Numbered from the stretch's first letter, positions 41,454-49,147 are shown. The stretch: 64,000 bases of DNA from VRUE01 sp963716245 (GCA_963716245.1 OY970300.1:2232001-2296000), one strand, 5' to 3'. Notes: generated by a model not told the origin, from the letters alone. Program-made: numbers and translations.

Positions 41454-41477
41454 ATTAGTGGAACTTTTTCCACTAAT
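41454..41477. promoter_or_regulatory. AT-rich palindromic operator candidate
   Basis: ATTAGTGGAA and TTCCACTAAT are perfect 10-bp arms around CTTT. The site is about 105 bp upstream of the ArsR-like start and is strikingly AT-rich. A dimeric winged-helix protein such as the adjacent ArsR-like regulator is the obvious candidate ligand. Confidence 0.5.
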
Positions 41478-41622
41478 CAATAGGTCTTTCAGGGCAATGC
41501 GCGATTACGCGCATCAGGGAGATCTCAGTCGGAGCCGAGGGGGGTGAATTAGATGAAGATTGGTGCTGCTGATCAAGTTGTCCCGCTGCTCATGATCCAC
41601 AAGACCGCTTAGTCGATTCCCG

Positions 41623-41661
41623 CCAGAGCCCTATCCCGCTTCCGGCGGAATAGGGCTCTGG
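41623..41661. repeat. Inverted repeat upstream of the glycosylase gene
   Basis: CCAGAGCCCTAT (41623-41634) and ATAGGGCTCTGG (41650-41661) pair perfectly, and the stem continues inward with one mismatch to a TTCC loop. It looks like a terminator stem but has no T-tract after it on either strand. It lies 38 bp before the glycosylase start. Confidence 0.5.
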
Positions 41662-41698
41662 CAAGCGAAAAAAACGCCCTTCCTGCATGATTCGAGGC

Positions 41699-42406
41699 AT
41701 GTCTGCCTCTGCACGAGCGCCGGCCGCCGGAGACGCTTTCGGCGAGCTCGACGCTCAGATCCACGCCTGCCGCAAATGCAAGCGCCTGGTCGCCTGGCGC
41801 GAGGCGCAGGCCGCCGCTCCGCCTCGCCGCTTCCAGGGCGACGACTACTGGGCCCGGCCGGTCTCCGGCTTCGGCGATCCCGCCGCAAGGCTGGCGATCG
41901 TCGGCCTGGCGCCGGCCGCTCACGGAGCGAACCGGACGGGCCGGATGTTCACCGGCGACCGCTCGGGCGACTGGCTCTACGCGGCCCTGCACCGGGCGGG
42001 ATACGCCAGCCAGCCGACCTCCGTCGACGCTGCCGACGGGCTGACCCTGCGCGACGCCTACGTGACCGCCGTGGTGCGCTGCGCGCCCCCCGCGAACCGG
42101 CCGAGCCCGGCCGAGCGGGACACCTGCCTTCCGTACCTGGCGCGGGAGCTGGAGCTGCTCGCCGGTTGTCGGACGATCGTCGCGCTCGGTTCCTTCGGCT
42201 GGGAGGGGACGCTTCGGGCCGCCCGCCGGATGGGCCATCGGCCACCGCGGCCGAAGCCCCGCTTCTCGCATGGCGCCGAGGCCTCGATCGGTCCCTGGAC
42301 GCTGCTCGGCTGCTACCACCCGAGCCAGCAGAACACCTTTACCGGACGGCTCACCGAGCCGATGCTGGACCGGGTCTTCGAGCGCGCACGGGCGCTAGGC
42401 GGCTAG
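41699..42406 (+). CDS. Uracil-DNA glycosylase, family 5 (UdgB type)
   Basis: The product is about 235 residues. Motif A is GLAPAAHGANRTGRMFTGD and motif B is HPSQQNTFTGRLT, the UdgB (family 5) pattern in which motif A lacks the polar catalytic residue of other uracil glycosylases. Cysteines in CRKCKRL and at VRCAPP and DTCLPYL fit the 4Fe-4S site of this group. It removes uracil and other deaminated bases from DNA. Starts at 41687 and 41699 are both possible. Its 3' end overlaps the second ArsR-like gene by 12 bases, with the genes convergent. Confidence 0.92.
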   Translation: MSASARAPAAGDAFGELDAQIHACRKCKRLVAWREAQAAAPPRRFQGDDYWARPVSGFGDPAARLAIVGLAPAAHGANRTGRMFTGDRSGDWLYAALHRAGYASQPTSVDAADGLTLRDAYVTAVVRCAPPANRPSPAERDTCLPYLARELELLAGCRTIVALGSFGWEGTLRAARRMGHRPPRPKPRFSHGAEASIGPWTLLGCYHPSQQNTFTGRLTEPMLDRVFERARALGG

Positions 42407-43048
42407 GGCGTTCTCCCTCAACCGTGCCTTTGCGGCCTCCCGCTGTGCGCGCGTCGCGGACTCGAAGCCGACCATGAACACCTCGATCGGGATGCCCTGT
42501 TCGCCCGTCCGCTGCAGGGCACGCGCGCTCTTCTTGCGGATCTCGAGCACCTTCTCCAGCGTTTCGTCCATCAGCTTGGCGACCATGTCGAGGCCCTTCT
42601 CATCGAGCATCATCGTCGTGCGGCTCTGATGCGTCTCATGAGCGTTGAACGTTCCGGCCCTTAGCGCCTCGATTGCCTCGTCGAGCATGATCTTGAACAG
42701 GCTCGCGCCTATTCTTGCCCGGATCGGCTCGGGAATTCGCTTCCACTCCTTGTCGTCGATGTAGAGGACTGGCGGGCTGAGCTCGTAGAAGTGCTCTCTC
42801 GCGCCCCGGCGCTTCTGGGTGCGCACCAAGGCGACCATCTCCATTTCGACCAGCACGCGCACGTGGTAGTTGAGGTCCCGCGCGTCGATGCCGAGTTCCT
42901 TCGCCATTTCGGTCGGGCTGGCGATCCGGTCCCCGAGCGTCGCCAGGATGTGGCTTCGCAGCGGGTGGGCGAGGGCCCGGGCGAGCACCGGGTCGATCAC
43001 CTGCTTGAGCTTCGTCGTCGGACCCTTCTTCTTGCGCTTGGCCGTCAT
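42395..43048 (-). CDS. ArsR-like winged-helix regulator
   Basis: The 217-residue protein resembles the regulator at 40631-41350: a basic N terminus (TAKRKKKGPTTK), the winged helix DPVLARALAHPLRSHILATLGDRIASPTEMAKELGIDARDLNYHVRVL, and the segment ETHQSRTTMMLDEKGLDMVAKL, matching SRTPLLLDQKGWQDLVKVL of the paralogue. It lacks the lysine-rich C-terminal tail. No metal-binding cysteines are present. The recurring LxDxKG segment suggests a shared effector domain of unknown ligand. Confidence 0.88.
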   Translation of the reverse strand: MTAKRKKKGPTTKLKQVIDPVLARALAHPLRSHILATLGDRIASPTEMAKELGIDARDLNYHVRVLVEMEMVALVRTQKRRGAREHFYELSPPVLYIDDKEWKRIPEPIRARIGASLFKIMLDEAIEALRAGTFNAHETHQSRTTMMLDEKGLDMVAKLMDETLEKVLEIRKKSARALQRTGEQGIPIEVFMVGFESATRAQREAAKARLRENALAA

Positions 43049-43248
43049 GGCTTTCTCCTCCTGTTCCCGATCGAGGCGCGAAGTCGAACCTCGTTGGTCT
43101 CAAACTAAGACTCGTTCAGGACCCCAAATGGATGCTTGACCGGCGCCAAGTACAAGCATTGCGACTAAAGCCCTTCTAATTATCTATTGGTCGAAACCGA
43201 TCAGAGCGATGCCGCGGTCTCAAGTAATGGTATGGGGGCGGCCTGTCG

Positions 43249-44358
43249 ATGATGCGACCGAGGATCAAGCGAACCACCGAGCGGATGGAAGCGCCGAACG
43301 GCGACATCTACCTGCTGCGGCCGAGCGCCGGCACCGACGTCCAGATCGAGAATCCGGACGAGGAGGGGCGGCAGCTCCTCGACGCGCTCGACGGGAGCCA
43401 TCAGCGCGAGGAGCTCGAGGCGCGCTTCGGAGAGGACCCCGTGCGCGACCTGCTCGCCCAGCTGGAGGAGCTGGGACTCGTCGAGGACGCCGCGGACGAC
43501 GACCTGATCGGCGATCGGGTGATGGATCGCTTCGACCGCCAGCTGCGCTACTTCAGCGACATAACCACCGGGCCGACGCCGTCGCAGTGCCAGGGACGGC
43601 TCGAAGCGTCGCGGGTCGTCGTGCTCGGGGTCGGCGGGCTCGGCGGCTGGTCGGCGCTGTCGCTCGCCTGCTGCGGGATCGGCGAGATGCTGCTGATCGA
43701 CGGGGATCGGGTCGAGGAAAGCAATCTCAACCGGCAGATCCTCTACACGGAGGCGGACATCGGGCGGCTCAAGGCCGAGGCGGCGGCCGAGCGCCTGGGC
43801 GCCTTCAACTCCGCGATGCGGATCGAGACGATCGCGGGGAGGCTGGAGGGCCAGGAGGCGATCGCCGAGGCGATCGAGGGCTTCGACGTGGTCATCGACG
43901 CCGCGGACTGGCCGGCGCACGAGATCGAGCAGTGGGTCAACTCGGCCTGCTTCGAGGCGCGGATCCCGTACGTCACGATGAGCCACTTCCCGCCGATCGC
44001 CAGGGTCGGCCCGCTCTACGTGCCGGGCGAGACCGGCTGCTTCGCCTGCCAGGTGGCCGCCTACCGGCGCGCCTATCCCCTTTTCGACGTGGCGATCGAG
44101 CAGCGCAAAGCCAAACCGTCGCCGGCCGCGACGCTGGGACCCGCCTGCGGGCTGATCGGCGGGCAGATCGGGCTCGACATCATGCACCTCCTCACCGGAC
44201 TCGCCGAGCCGTCGACCCAAGGCGTCGGTCACATCTACGACCTCCGCACGATGAAGGTCGAAAGAGAGCCGGTCGTCCCGGAGCCCGACTGCCCGGTCTG
44301 CGGCCACCTGCCGCCGTACGAACGCACCCGACCGCCCGAGGAGACGGCGCGCCGCTGA
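43249..44358 (+). CDS. ThiF/E1-like adenylyltransferase with RRE/PqqD-like N-terminal domain
   Basis: The C-terminal 270 residues are an E1/ThiF/MoeB fold: VVVLGVGGLGGWSALSLAC (nucleotide motif near residue 127), LLIDGDRVEESNLNRQILY and FDVVIDAADWPAHEIEQWVN. Zinc is held by cysteines at about 264, 267, 348 and 351 (GCFACQ and CPVCGH). The first 90 residues (YLLRPSAGTDVQIENPDEEG, then LLAQLEELGLVED) look like the winged-helix RRE/PqqD domain that binds RiPP leader peptides. This combination occurs in peptide-modifying E1-like enzymes. No precursor or cyclodehydratase gene is seen nearby. Confidence 0.85.
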   Translation: MMRPRIKRTTERMEAPNGDIYLLRPSAGTDVQIENPDEEGRQLLDALDGSHQREELEARFGEDPVRDLLAQLEELGLVEDAADDDLIGDRVMDRFDRQLRYFSDITTGPTPSQCQGRLEASRVVVLGVGGLGGWSALSLACCGIGEMLLIDGDRVEESNLNRQILYTEADIGRLKAEAAAERLGAFNSAMRIETIAGRLEGQEAIAEAIEGFDVVIDAADWPAHEIEQWVNSACFEARIPYVTMSHFPPIARVGPLYVPGETGCFACQVAAYRRAYPLFDVAIEQRKAKPSPAATLGPACGLIGGQIGLDIMHLLTGLAEPSTQGVGHIYDLRTMKVEREPVVPEPDCPVCGHLPPYERTRPPEETARR

Positions 44359-44399
44359 TCCACGGACGCGGGCGGCTCCTCCTAGAATGGGCCGAGTCC

Positions 44400-44472
44400 G
44401 CCGGCGTAGCTCAGTTGGTAGAGCACTTCATTCGTAATGAAGGGGTCCCCGGTTCAAGTCCGGGCGTCGGCT
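44400..44472 (+). tRNA. tRNA-Thr (CGT)
   Basis: Acceptor GCCGGCG pairs with CGTCGGC, the anticodon loop TTCGTAA gives CGT (codon ACG), and the T-arm has TTCAAGT. The discriminator is T and CCA is not encoded. Twelve bases of its 3' end are repeated at 45445-45456. Confidence 0.95.
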
Positions 44473-44474
44473 CT
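44463..44474. repeat. Direct repeat, left copy (3' end of tRNA-Thr)
   Basis: GGCGTCGGCTCT covers the last ten bases of tRNA-Thr and two bases beyond. The same 12 bases recur at 45445-45456, with TCAAGT a few bases before both. This is the pattern of an attachment site made when an element integrates at a tRNA 3' end. Confidence 0.65.
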
Positions 44475-44539
44475 TAGAGACTCGAGATGCGGTGCTCGCG
44501 GCTGATGCAGTTCCGTGAGGAACCGTGAGCGTGCCGGTG

Positions 44540-44574
44540 GAGAAAAGAAAAACCCGACCCACGAGGGGCCGGGT
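44540..44574 (-). terminator. Intrinsic terminator for the NYN gene
   Basis: On the minus strand ACCCGGCCC and GGGTCGGGT form a 9-bp stem (one G-U) with a 5-nt loop, followed directly by TTTTTCTTTTCT. It lies 100 bp after the NYN stop and points the right way. It is the clearest T-rich terminator in the window. Confidence 0.85.
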
Positions 44575-44673
44575 GGTCTAGAACGTCATTATAGAAGTTC
44601 TGACGCGCGTTGCCAATTCCTACGCGGTATCGCTAGCTTTTCCGCAGCACGGGTCCCTTGGGCTGCTCGCCAA

Positions 44674-45405
44674 TTACCACGGCGGGGGCTTCGAGTAGCC
44701 ACCGCATGGGTCGGGAAGTTGATGTTCGCGAAAGTCGGCTGCCTGCAGATTCAACCACCAGTGCCGCCCTGCGCCGGACGAGGCATCGCCGCCAAGGGCG
44801 CCGGCTCGATATCGCCTGGTCGGATTGACCGTCCCGACGGGAATCAGATCTCGCACGCGCTGAATCGGGAAGCGCAAATCGCTGTCGTTTGAAATCACGA
44901 TCGCGCCATCGATCTTTTCCCCCAGGGCGTCAAGCAGAAGATGAGAAGCGACATTCACGTCTGAGCCCTTCTCCTCCCGATGCGCATAAGAGACCATGAA
45001 GCGGGCGTCGGGAACCGCGGTCGCATTGCGATCCTGGACCTTGATCGGCCACCGAGCAGTCGTCAGGACTGGCTTGCCGCTTTTGTTTTCCGTGGCCAGC
45101 GGGGCCGTCTTCACCCGTGCTACATAGTGGCCGTACTCGATTAAATCGACGACGTTTCCCGCTTTCAGCGCCTTGAGATAGATGTCCTGCTCGTTTGCCC
45201 CGTCAGGATTCGAGTTGGCGCTGATCCGGGCGGTGCAATAGACAATCCGGTCGACAGCCGCGCCCTGCCAGTCTCTGCGGCGTCCGATCAACTCTTCCGC
45301 GAGCGATCGGATGTCTAGCCAACGCCACCCGGCCGTGCCTTTCCCGCACGAGTCTCGGCCTCCGTAGTAGAGATTGAATCCGTCGACATAGATTCCGACC
45401 CGCAT
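44674..45405 (-). CDS. NYN (PIN-like) domain protein
   Basis: The 243-residue protein starts VGIYVDGFNLYYGGRDSCG, the NYN signature with the first acidic residue in VDGFN. It continues DRIVYCTARISANSNPDG, EEKGSDVNVASHLLLDALG (acidic cluster) and IDGAIVISNDSDLRFPIQRV. NYN domains are PIN-like metal-dependent RNases, often in defence or RNA turnover. The gene stands alone with its own terminator and is less GC-rich than its neighbours. It is bracketed by a 12-bp duplication of the tRNA-Thr 3' end, suggesting a one-gene insertion. The ATG at 45405 gives the family start. Confidence 0.9.
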   Translation of the reverse strand: MRVGIYVDGFNLYYGGRDSCGKGTAGWRWLDIRSLAEELIGRRRDWQGAAVDRIVYCTARISANSNPDGANEQDIYLKALKAGNVVDLIEYGHYVARVKTAPLATENKSGKPVLTTARWPIKVQDRNATAVPDARFMVSYAHREEKGSDVNVASHLLLDALGEKIDGAIVISNDSDLRFPIQRVRDLIPVGTVNPTRRYRAGALGGDASSGAGRHWWLNLQAADFREHQLPDPCGGYSKPPPW

Positions 45406-45444
45406 TCCGCGGCATCCTATGGAGGGGCACTCAAGTGCGCTCCA

Positions 45445-45456
45445 GGCGTCGGCTCT
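45445..45456. repeat. Direct repeat, right copy (tRNA-Thr 3' end)
   Basis: GGCGTCGGCTCT repeats the tRNA-Thr 3' end 982 bp downstream, with CTCAAGTGCG just before it. It lies between the NYN start and the stop of the next gene. It would be the distal boundary of the inserted segment. Confidence 0.65.
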
Positions 45457-45464
45457 CGGACGCT

Positions 45465-46154
45465 CTAGGAGAGCGGGAAGCCGGCGAGGGAGGCGACCTT
45501 CCACTCGCCGTCCTCGTTGGTCATCGTGATCGCGTAGTTGGTGTCGCGAGCGCCGCGGTAGAGCAGGAAGCCCTGATCGCCCTCGGTGCGCAGGGCACCG
45601 ACGTCGGCAATCGCCGCTTCCCTGCGAACCGGTGCGGGGACCGATCCCGAGAGGGCGCGCATCAGCTCCGGGCAGCCTTTGTCTTTCAGCTCCTCCGACC
45701 GGGAGGCGAGCTGCTCGAGCGATTCGACGATGCTGCTCGACACGTATTCGCAGGCACTTGCCCAGTCACCGGCGGCGCGGGCGTCGAGGAAACCGTGCAG
45801 GGCGGCAGCCGCCTCCTCGAAGTCCGATTCGTCCGCTTCGGCGCCGAATTCCTGGACGCTGTTGTCGCCGCCCTTGACGCGGAACTGCTCGACGCCGCCG
45901 CCGGAGTCGTCGTGCGCCTGCGGCGGAGCGGCCGGCTCGGAGGAGTCGTCGTCTTGCGCCGGACTTGGCTCCGAGTCCGGCTCGTCGCCTGAGCCGTTCT
46001 TCGGTGCGGTCCCCTCCTGCTGCTGCTGCTGCTCGGGCCTCGCGGTCGTGCCGCCCGCCGAATCGGGATCGGAATCCTCGCCGCACGAGGCCGCGCCGAT
46101 ACCGAGGGCGAGGGCAGCGAGGAGCGCCGTCATCCGCCTGACGAGAAGTCCCAT
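45465..46154 (-). CDS. Lipoprotein of unknown function
   Basis: The 229-residue protein has a lipobox (IGAASCGED, lipid site Cys24). A low-complexity acidic stretch with a run of glutamines (EQQQQQEG) and many Ser/Asp/Pro follows to about residue 105. The folded part begins ADESDFEEAAAALHGFLDARAAGDWASACEYV, which resembles the helical start of nuclear-transport-factor-2-like or DUF4878 domains in secreted proteins, and ends TNYAITMTNEDGEWKVASL. It is therefore probably an NTF2-like surface lipoprotein. No ligand or partner is evident. Confidence 0.75.
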   Translation of the reverse strand: MGLLVRRMTALLAALALGIGAASCGEDSDPDSAGGTTARPEQQQQQEGTAPKNGSGDEPDSEPSPAQDDDSSEPAAPPQAHDDSGGGVEQFRVKGGDNSVQEFGAEADESDFEEAAAALHGFLDARAAGDWASACEYVSSSIVESLEQLASRSEELKDKGCPELMRALSGSVPAPVRREAAIADVGALRTEGDQGFLLYRGARDTNYAITMTNEDGEWKVASLAGFPLS

Positions 46155-46272
46155 GGCTCGATTCTATGGAGATTTCGGCCGAGTTTGCTGGGTCCGACCG
46201 CTATCGCGCCGTTTCCGGCGGCCCCGATGTTTAGTCTGTCGGCGCTTTCAGGTCGGGCCCCTGGGATTTCGC

Positions 46273-47007
46273 GTGAGGAACTCTCCAAGCAAGAAACCAC
46301 GCACGCGGCTGCGTGCCGCCGTACTCGCGCTTGCCGCGAGCCTCGGCCTGCTGCTCGCGCTCGGCGGCGGCACCGCCTCCACCCAGGAGCGGATCGTCCT
46401 GCACGGCGCTCACGGGGGAACCCATCTGAAGCTGAGCACGCGAGGCGGGCACCTCCTCGTGCGCGGCTGGATGGCCCGGGCGCAGCCGACCGGCTGCCAC
46501 TTCAAGCGCTCCCGCTCGCTCGCGGTCTGCAACCTCGCCGGGGCGGGGTCGGTCGAGCTGGACATGGGTCCCTCGGGGGACATGGTCGTCGTCGCCGATC
46601 GCCTGCCGCTTCCCCTGACCGCGTACCTCGGCGGCGGCTCCGACAAGTTCATCGGCAACGGCGAGCGGGACACGTGCTACCCGCAGGGCAACCGGCGCAA
46701 CCGCTGCATCGGGCGCGGCGGGAACGACATCTGCATAACCGGGCCGAGGAACAGCGACTGCGTCGGGGGCCGGGGCGACGACTACTGCCGCCACGGCACT
46801 GGCAGCGACGGCTGCTGGGGCGGGCCGGGGAACGACGTCTGCATCATGGGGCCGGGGCACGACGGCTGTCATGGCGGCCGCGGCAACGACCGGCTCTACG
46901 GCGGCTCGAGCAGCGACCGCCTCTACGGGGGCGGCGGCCGCGACCTCTGCGACGGCGGCGCCGGATGGGGGCGCTCGCAGTCCTGCGAGTCCGGCCCGCG
47001 GCGCTGA
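46273..47007 (+). CDS. Secreted calcium-binding repeat protein (RTX-like, cysteine-rich)
   Basis: The 244-residue product starts at a GTG (VRNSPSKKPRTRLR) with a signal peptide (AAVLALAASLGLLLALGGGTAS). Residues about 120-235 are RTX-type nonapeptide repeats of the form GGxGxD, such as GGRGNDRLYGG and GGGGRDLCDGG, which bind calcium in a beta-roll. Unusually, most repeats carry cysteines (NDICITG, SDCVGG, DDYCRHG, DGCWGG, NDVCIMG, DGCHGG), so disulfides may stabilise the roll. The role is unknown, probably at the cell surface. Confidence 0.82.
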   Translation: MRNSPSKKPRTRLRAAVLALAASLGLLLALGGGTASTQERIVLHGAHGGTHLKLSTRGGHLLVRGWMARAQPTGCHFKRSRSLAVCNLAGAGSVELDMGPSGDMVVVADRLPLPLTAYLGGGSDKFIGNGERDTCYPQGNRRNRCIGRGGNDICITGPRNSDCVGGRGDDYCRHGTGSDGCWGGPGNDVCIMGPGHDGCHGGRGNDRLYGGSSSDRLYGGGGRDLCDGGAGWGRSQSCESGPRR

Positions 47008-47071
47008 GTCGCCCGTTTTCGTCGCGAACCACGCAGAGCGCCGAATGGCAGACAAACCTCTACGTTTTTTC

Positions 47072-47100
47072 TTGACAAGGTTATTTGAGTGATCTAACGT
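47072..47100 (+). promoter_or_regulatory. Sigma-70-type promoter
   Basis: TTGACA (47072-47077) is separated by 17 bp from TAACGT (47095-47100), a TANNNT -10 element. It drives the secreted histidine-rich protein gene at 47165. The spacing and -35 box are near ideal, suggesting strong expression. Confidence 0.65.
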
Positions 47101-47115
47101 CGCTTATCACTCAGC

Positions 47116-47148
47116 AGCCCGGGACTTAGGGAGGACCGGGCTCTTTTC
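47116..47148 (+). terminator. 5' leader hairpin with T-run (possible attenuator)
   Basis: AGCCCGG (47116-47122) pairs with CCGGGCT (47136-47142), followed by CTTTTCC. The stem lies in the transcribed leader, between the promoter at 47072-47100 and the ribosome-binding site AAGGGAGG before the ATG at 47165. It could be an attenuator or a 5' stabilising stem. Confidence 0.5.
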
Positions 47149-47164
47149 CTACAAGGGAGGCTTC

Positions 47165-48130
47165 ATGCCAGTTCTCAAACGTCTGGCGATGCTGGTCTGC
47201 GCCGTTGCAGTCTTCGCGCTGCCCGCAACCGCCAACGCCGCGATCACGACCGTCACCAAAGAATACGGCCCCTACACGATCCCCGCCGGGGGCGGCGATC
47301 CCCATAACCACGACACGATGGGGGCGATCGAAAACAAAATCGTCCAAAACATCTCCAAGCCGTGCACCGGCTGCACCCTCATCGGCGCCACGCCGGACCT
47401 CGTCTACGAAAACGGCGCCAAAGCGAACATCACAGAGGGCCCGATGCTCCACCACGCGGTCTTCCTGGCCCAGTCGAGCGGCAAGTCGGACGCCACTTGC
47501 GGCAGCAGCGGCCCAGGCCTGCTCGGCGAGCGCTTCTTCGCCACCGGCAACGAGCGCACGGCGATCGACCTGCAGTCGCTGAACTACGGCTACAAGGTCA
47601 ACAGCACCGAGACCTGGAACATGATCATCGACCTGATGAACTGGGAAACGACCAGCAAAACCGTCAAAATCAAGGTCACCTGGAAGTACGCGACCGGGAC
47701 CGACCACACCAGCCGCGCCCCGCTGCGTCCGGTCTGGATCGACGCTGACGGCTGCAGCATGGACTCGCTGATCTCGGTCCCGTTCGGGCTCAGTGACACC
47801 CATTTCGACTGGAAAACGACCTTCGGGGGCAAACTGATCGCCGCCGCCGGTCACATCCACGACCACGGCGTCAACGTCGAACTGACCAACAAATCCGCCA
47901 GCGAAGCCCTGCTGTGCAACTCGGTCGCCGGCTACGGCGGCGCGGGCTACACGACCCACCTGGACGGCCGGAACCACATCTCCTCGATGGGCGTCTGCAC
48001 GGGGAACCCGCTCGGGACGATCAAAAAAGGCGACACGCTGCGCCTGCACGGCATCTACAACGTGCCGGAAACCCACCACGCGATCGACGACGCGATGGTC
48101 ATCGCGATCGCCTACATCAACCCCAGTTAG
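47165..48130 (+). CDS. Secreted histidine-rich protein, PHM-like copper-monooxygenase fold suspected
   Basis: The 321-residue protein has a signal peptide (LAMLVCAVAVFALPATANA). The mature part holds histidine clusters: DPHNHDTMG, PMLHHAVFLAQ, AGHIHDHGVNVEL and ETHHAIDDAMVI. An HH pair in one half, an HxH in the other and a late methionine recall the two copper sites of peptidylglycine monooxygenases (PHM); this is inference. Cysteines (PCTGCTLIG and others) suggest disulfides. It has a strong promoter, a leader hairpin, a good Shine-Dalgarno (AAGGGAGG) and codon use suggesting high expression. Confidence 0.65.
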   Translation: MPVLKRLAMLVCAVAVFALPATANAAITTVTKEYGPYTIPAGGGDPHNHDTMGAIENKIVQNISKPCTGCTLIGATPDLVYENGAKANITEGPMLHHAVFLAQSSGKSDATCGSSGPGLLGERFFATGNERTAIDLQSLNYGYKVNSTETWNMIIDLMNWETTSKTVKIKVTWKYATGTDHTSRAPLRPVWIDADGCSMDSLISVPFGLSDTHFDWKTTFGGKLIAAAGHIHDHGVNVELTNKSASEALLCNSVAGYGGAGYTTHLDGRNHISSMGVCTGNPLGTIKKGDTLRLHGIYNVPETHHAIDDAMVIAIAYINPS

Positions 48131-48801
48131 CGTTTAGCTGAGGCTTTTCGACGGCTCCCGCCGCCGCTCCGCGCGGCGGCGGGCCGCCGTCGGCTCGAAG
48201 CTCTTTTCGGCGCCGTCCTCCGCGGCGCCGAGCCGTTCCCGGAGGCCGTCCGCCGTTTGCGCGTCGCGGAGCTCCGTGAGGCCCGCTGCTCCCGCGGCAC
48301 TTCCTCTATCGCCACGGCTCCGGTCAGCGATTTGATCTGGCCCTCGAGGAACTTCGCCATCCGTTCCTCCTCGCGCCTGATCCCGCGCGCCAGCTTCGCC
48401 GTCTCGCTGTCCCCCACCTTCTCGGCCAGGGTCTCGATCGCCAGGTAGGTGGCGATCTCCTCGTGCTCGTTGAAGTACTCGGTCTTGGCGTTCTTGAGCA
48501 TTTTCTCCTGCTCGCCCGAGCCGCGGACCGCGTGCATCGGACCCTTCGCGACGGCTATCGCCTTGCCGACCGCGGTCCCGACCCTGCTGGTGCCGTCGCC
48601 GCCGAGCTTCTTGATCCGGCGCTCGACCGCCTTCGCGTGCGCCTTCGTCTCGCGCAGGTGCTGCTGCAGCCGCTTCTTGTACGGCGCGCGGGTGGTCATC
48701 GCGATGTGGGCCTGCAGCGCGGTTTCCAGTTCGCGCTCCTTGCCATGGGCCTCGTTGAGGTACTGGACGAGCTTCGCGTCGCGCTCGTTCAAATCCGCCA
48801 T
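48127..48801 (-). CDS. DUF892/YciF-type ferritin-like protein with basic tail
   Basis: Residues 1-160 match the DUF892 (YciE/YciF) ferritin-like group: KLVQYLNEAHGKERELETALQAHIAMT, LRETKAHAKAVERRIKKLGG and YFNEHEEIATYLAIETLAE, with the E/H pairs used for di-iron binding. Residues 165-224 are a Ser/Arg/Lys-rich disordered tail (RASRSSATRKRRTASG onward) that could bind DNA, as in Dps-like protectors. It converges with the preceding gene, overlapping by four bases. A stress role is likely by family. Confidence 0.85.
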   Translation of the reverse strand: MADLNERDAKLVQYLNEAHGKERELETALQAHIAMTTRAPYKKRLQQHLRETKAHAKAVERRIKKLGGDGTSRVGTAVGKAIAVAKGPMHAVRGSGEQEKMLKNAKTEYFNEHEEIATYLAIETLAEKVGDSETAKLARGIRREEERMAKFLEGQIKSLTGAVAIEEVPREQRASRSSATRKRRTASGNGSAPRRTAPKRASSRRRPAAARSGGGSRRKASAKR

Positions 48802-48871
48802 CGCCTTGCCTCCTTCGGTCGTTGGCGGGCGGCTACCCGGCCGGTTCGCCGCGAAACGAGCGGCGCGAGCG

Positions 48872-49147
48872 CTACTTCGGGTCCGGACGCTCGTCGCCGG
48901 GCCAGGACCCGGTGATGGTCGCGAAGGACCGGCGCAGGCCGTGGTCGGTCAGGCCTTTGGCGAGCCGGAAGATCGCCCCCTCCATCGCCAGCGCCGCGAC
49001 GAATTTCGGCCAGCGGATCTGCCGGTTCTCCGGCTGGGGCGGCTCCTCGTCGTCGATCATGCCCCAGATCCGTTCGAAGGCCTTCTTGCCCAGTGAGCCG
49101 GCGACGAGACCGACGGCGATGCCGATCGGGGCGAACACGAACCTCAT
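48872..49147 (-). CDS. DUF4235 family membrane protein
   Basis: The 91-residue protein matches the actinobacterial DUF4235 family. It has a first hydrophobic segment (RFVFAPIGIAVGLVAGSLGKKAFERIWGMID), then WPKFVAALAMEGAIFRLAKGLTDHGLRRSFATITGSWPG. The function is unknown. Its ATG overlaps the stop of the YihY gene (ATGA), a common gene pair in actinobacteria, and points to a joint envelope role. Confidence 0.88.
   Translation of the reverse strand: MRFVFAPIGIAVGLVAGSLGKKAFERIWGMIDDEEPPQPENRQIRWPKFVAALAMEGAIFRLAKGLTDHGLRRSFATITGSWPGDERPDPK

Larger units (their letters stand above)
41351..41698. other. 348-bp divergent intergenic region
   Basis: This gap lies between the ArsR-like gene and the glycosylase gene, which diverge. 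It is AT-rich for this genome and holds two palindromes, listed separately, and GCGCGATTACGCGC near 41499. No open frame of note is seen. Confidence 0.6.
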
